In this document: positions 6,492 to 7,930 of the stretch, piece after piece
Layout: each line of letters begins with the position of its first letter
How positions within the stretch are numbered: the stretch's first letter is position 1
DNA from: CAG-390 sp045531455
GTDB lineage: Bacteria; Bacillota; Clostridia; Oscillospirales; CAG-272
NCBI GenBank assembly: GCA_045531455.1
Contig: JAZSEA010000068.1
Coordinates: forward strand, 1 to 7,930
DNA: 7,930 nt
Direction: 5' to 3'
Translations under genes and position numbers: made by a program
The notes under the pieces: model-generated
Databases searched by the model: none
What the model saw: the letters and a program-made list of their open reading frames with translations, nothing else
Told to the model about the DNA's origin: nothing

Positions 6492-7382
6492 ATGAAGCTG
6501 TTATCGCATTATCTGCAAAACAAAAATGATCCCCGCCACGAGATCACAAACTGGGAAAACAATCTGATAAACGATTCGCTCTGCTACTCATACAGAAGCA
6601 CGGTTTACGATATGAACACCTTCCCCTCGAGCCTTCACAGCCACGATTACTATGAGCTTGTCATCTTTGTTGAGGGCGAGATCAATTACGTTTGCGAGTC
6701 GAGCGTTTATTCGCCAAATCGCGGGGACGTCATCATCATCCCACCGGGAAAATTCCACATGTCGAAGCTCAAGGGCGAGCGCACGCACTACAAGCGGCAC
6801 GTCTTTTATCTCTATCCGAACGAGTTCGACGCGGTCTCGCCGAGCCTTGCCGATATATTGATAAGGACGAATGAGGGCGTACATTTTTCGCTTGCGTCAA
6901 GGGAGAGGGAAGAGGAGCTTTTGACTCTCGCCGAAAAGCTTGCGTCTGCCCTCAAAAAACGCGGAGACGATCTGTCTCGCGCGCTCGCATTCGGATATAT
7001 AATTGAGATCTTCTGTCTTCTGAATCGTAAGGACATCCGCCACAGCGGCGAGAGTGAGCGTCTGCCCGAGAATATACTCGCGCTCCAGCAGTATCTTGAT
7101 GCGCACTATACCGAGATCAATTCGGTATCCGAGGTCGCCGAGCACTTTTTCTACAGCCGCGAATACGTTTCAAGGCTTTTCAAAAAGTATTACGATACCA
7201 CGATCCTCGACTATATCCACAAGCTCCGCATATCGAAAAGCCGCACACTCATCGCCGAGGGTATGCCTATCATCGACGTCTGCTACGCCGTCGGTTTTTC
7301 CTCGCTTTCGACATTCATCCGAGCCTTCCGCGCGGCAACCGATATGACCCCGTCGGAGTATAGGAAGATCGTAAGAGAATAA
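6492..7382 (+). CDS. AraC-family transcriptional regulator with N-terminal cupin sensor
   Basis: A 296-residue regulator of the usual AraC two-domain layout. The N-terminal sensor (about 40-110) is a cupin with LHSHDYYEL at 48-56, then a turn and RGDVIIIPPGKFH at 77-89, as in members that sense sugars or other small ligands. The C-terminal ~100 residues hold two helix-turn-helix units: SVSEVAEHFFYSREYVSRLFKK (about 201-222) and IDVCYAVGFSSLSTFIRAFR (about 251-270), ending with the family signature MTPSEYRK. The start is the ATG at 6492; only a weak GGA precedes it, so translation may be inefficient. An ATG at 6485 is in another frame. It is divergent from the flavoprotein gene, sharing 139 bp of control region, which makes that gene its probable target. 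No local terminator follows; an inverted-repeat array begins right after the stop. Confidence 0.92.
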   Translation: MKLLSHYLQNKNDPRHEITNWENNLINDSLCYSYRSTVYDMNTFPSSLHSHDYYELVIFVEGEINYVCESSVYSPNRGDVIIIPPGKFHMSKLKGERTHYKRHVFYLYPNEFDAVSPSLADILIRTNEGVHFSLASREREEELLTLAEKLASALKKRGDDLSRALAFGYIIEIFCLLNRKDIRHSGESERLPENILALQQYLDAHYTEINSVSEVAEHFFYSREYVSRLFKKYYDTTILDYIHKLRISKSRTLIAEGMPIIDVCYAVGFSSLSTFIRAFRAATDMTPSEYRKIVRE

Positions 7383-7462
7383 AAAGAGGCTGATTCATTA
7401 AGGATTTGTGTAATATACCGCTCGAACTGAAGTTATTACTAACAAAGTGCATCCGTCGCTTC

Positions 7463-7527
7463 CCTTGCGTAGCAAGGATCTCATCACACCACACTTCCGT
7501 GTGGTCCCCCTTCCCCACCGGGGAAGG
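7463..7527 (+). repeat. Three consecutive small hairpins in the left arm
   Basis: CCTTGC-GTA-GCAAGG (7463-7477), ACCACAC-TTCC-GTGTGGT (7488-7505) and CCTTCCCC-ACC-GGGGAAGG (7509-7527) are perfect local stems. The last two have counterparts in the right arm. No T-run follows any of them, so they are not typical terminators on the + strand. Confidence 0.75.
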
Positions 7528-7592
7528 TAAAATGGTTAGACCGAACCTTATCGCATTTCAGCGAATATTGTTAAGTTTTCACCTATAAAAAG

Positions 7593-7675
7593 TCAAAGAG
7601 GAATATTTTATTTGAATCAATTTGCACTTACAATTATGTTTTTGCAAACTTTTTCAATAAAATATTCCTCTTTGA
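7593..7675. repeat. Central perfect 20-bp stem of the array
   Basis: TCAAAGAGGAATATTTTATT (7593-7612) is the exact reverse complement of 7656-7675. The helix can continue imperfectly inwards through GAA...TTTGCA (7614-7625) and TGCAAA...TTC (7643-7655), leaving a loop of about 17 bases. It is the symmetric core of the larger array and lacks a downstream T-run. Confidence 0.85.
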
Positions 7676-7740
7676 TATACAATACTATATCCCAGAATGA
7701 TAATCGCTGCACAAACGTAACAAGATTGCTATCTACTTTA

Positions 7741-7776
7741 CCTTCCCCGGTGGGGAAGGGGGACCACGCAAGTGGT
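7741..7776 (+). repeat. Two small hairpins in the right arm
   Basis: CCTTCCCC-GGT-GGGGAAGG (7741-7759) and ACCAC-GCAA-GTGGT (7763-7776) are the right-arm versions of the left-arm hairpins. The second has a shorter stem and a different loop, GCAA instead of TTCC, while still pairing perfectly. It is followed by GGATGAGGGG, which I recall following this kind of stem in dispersed Clostridia repeats. Confidence 0.7.
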
Positions 7777-7892
7777 GGATGAGGGGAAGAGACGGAGATA
7801 CTGTGTTAGTACCAAAAGTAATTACGAGTTGTGTTTCTATTTGTCATTATCAGCAAAATCCTTCGTTTATTCCAACAATTAGTCTACTTAAA

Positions 7893-7930
7893 GGGCTGAT
7901 CCATTGATTTGTCAATGAATCAGCCTCTTT
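7893..7930 (+). terminator. Terminator-like hairpin at the window edge
   Basis: GGCTGAT (7894-7900) pairs with ATCAGCC (7919-7925) and CATTGA (7902-7907) with TCAATG (7912-7917), with one C-A mismatch and a TTTG loop. The stem is followed by TCTTT, where the window stops, so the T-run may be longer. Its 3' arm is the same sequence as the right end of the 17-bp outer inverted repeat. It could end transcription from the AraC gene about 500 bp upstream, or belong to a repeat. Confidence 0.65.

Larger units (their letters stand above)
7383..7930. repeat. Long composite inverted-repeat array, no credible gene
   Basis: This 548-bp stretch contains nested inverted repeats. Outermost, AAAGAGGCTGATTCATT (7383-7399) matches the reverse complement of 7914-7930 perfectly (17 of 17). 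Within it, 7499-7531 matches the reverse complement of 7737-7769 at 32 of 33 bases, and 7593-7612 matches that of 7656-7675 at 20 of 20. The two inner pairs share the same centre, 7634. The 76-base blocks between those inner pairs have equal length and about half identity when one is reverse-complemented. A further matching segment is TACTAACA (7437-7444) with TGTTAGTA (7804-7811), each next to CCGTC/GACGG and CTTCCC/GGGAAG. Each arm carries its own small hairpins. It has no long open frame and may be a MITE-like element, a pair of inverted copies of a dispersed repeat, or a structured RNA locus. Confidence 0.8.

Noticed and set aside
7406..7588. Short open frame in the inverted-repeat array
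   Set aside because: Sixty residues formed across hairpin repeats with no ribosome site or recognisable motif; the DNA symmetry explains the sequence better than coding.
7383..7930. Retron, diversity-generating or group II intron RNA
   Set aside because: No reverse transcriptase, variable-region repeat pair or intron domain V-like hairpin is visible in the window, so structure alone does not justify those labels.

Overview
The window looks like a chromosome segment from an anaerobic, Firmicutes-type gut bacterium, most plausibly an uncultured member of Clostridia. The reasons are a pyruvate formate-lyase/activating-enzyme pair, strong AGGAG-type ribosome binding sites, consensus sigma-A promoters, AT-rich spacers between moderately GC-rich genes, and GC-rich hairpin repeats of a kind I recall from Oscillospiraceae-like genomes. 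The taxon is inferred from style only; there is no marker gene.

Layout: (1) 3-1252 holds the 3' end of pyruvate formate-lyase, with its glycyl-radical site, followed one base later by its radical-SAM activase and a strong terminator. (2) 1330-4490 is a three-gene + strand operon with its own promoter: a small Cys-rich membrane protein, a lipoprotein with an SGNH-type hydrolase domain and a C-terminal discoidin-like domain, and a glycerophosphodiester phosphodiesterase-family protein. It ends in a bidirectional terminator shared with the convergent gene. (3) 4535-6352 (- strand) encodes a FAD_oxidored-family flavoprotein with a C-terminal discoidin-like region. (4) 6492-7382 (+ strand) is a divergent AraC-family regulator. 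The 139-bp spacer between genes 3 and 4 contains two face-to-face promoters whose -10 boxes lie in one perfect palindrome, plus a 9-bp direct repeat spaced 21 bp, a likely regulator site. (5) 7383-7930 has no credible gene. It is a ~548-bp inverted-repeat array of nested hairpins ending in a terminator-like hairpin at the window edge.

Likely teamwork: PFL and PflA make acetyl-CoA and formate from pyruvate under anaerobiosis. The middle operon may process a lipid- or ester-decorated substrate, with surface deacylation followed by intracellular phosphodiester cleavage. The AraC protein probably controls the divergent flavoprotein in response to a small molecule, perhaps a sugar. None of these genes is a recognisable defence or mobile system. 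The least explained parts are the 3' inverted-repeat array and the compact divergent promoter.
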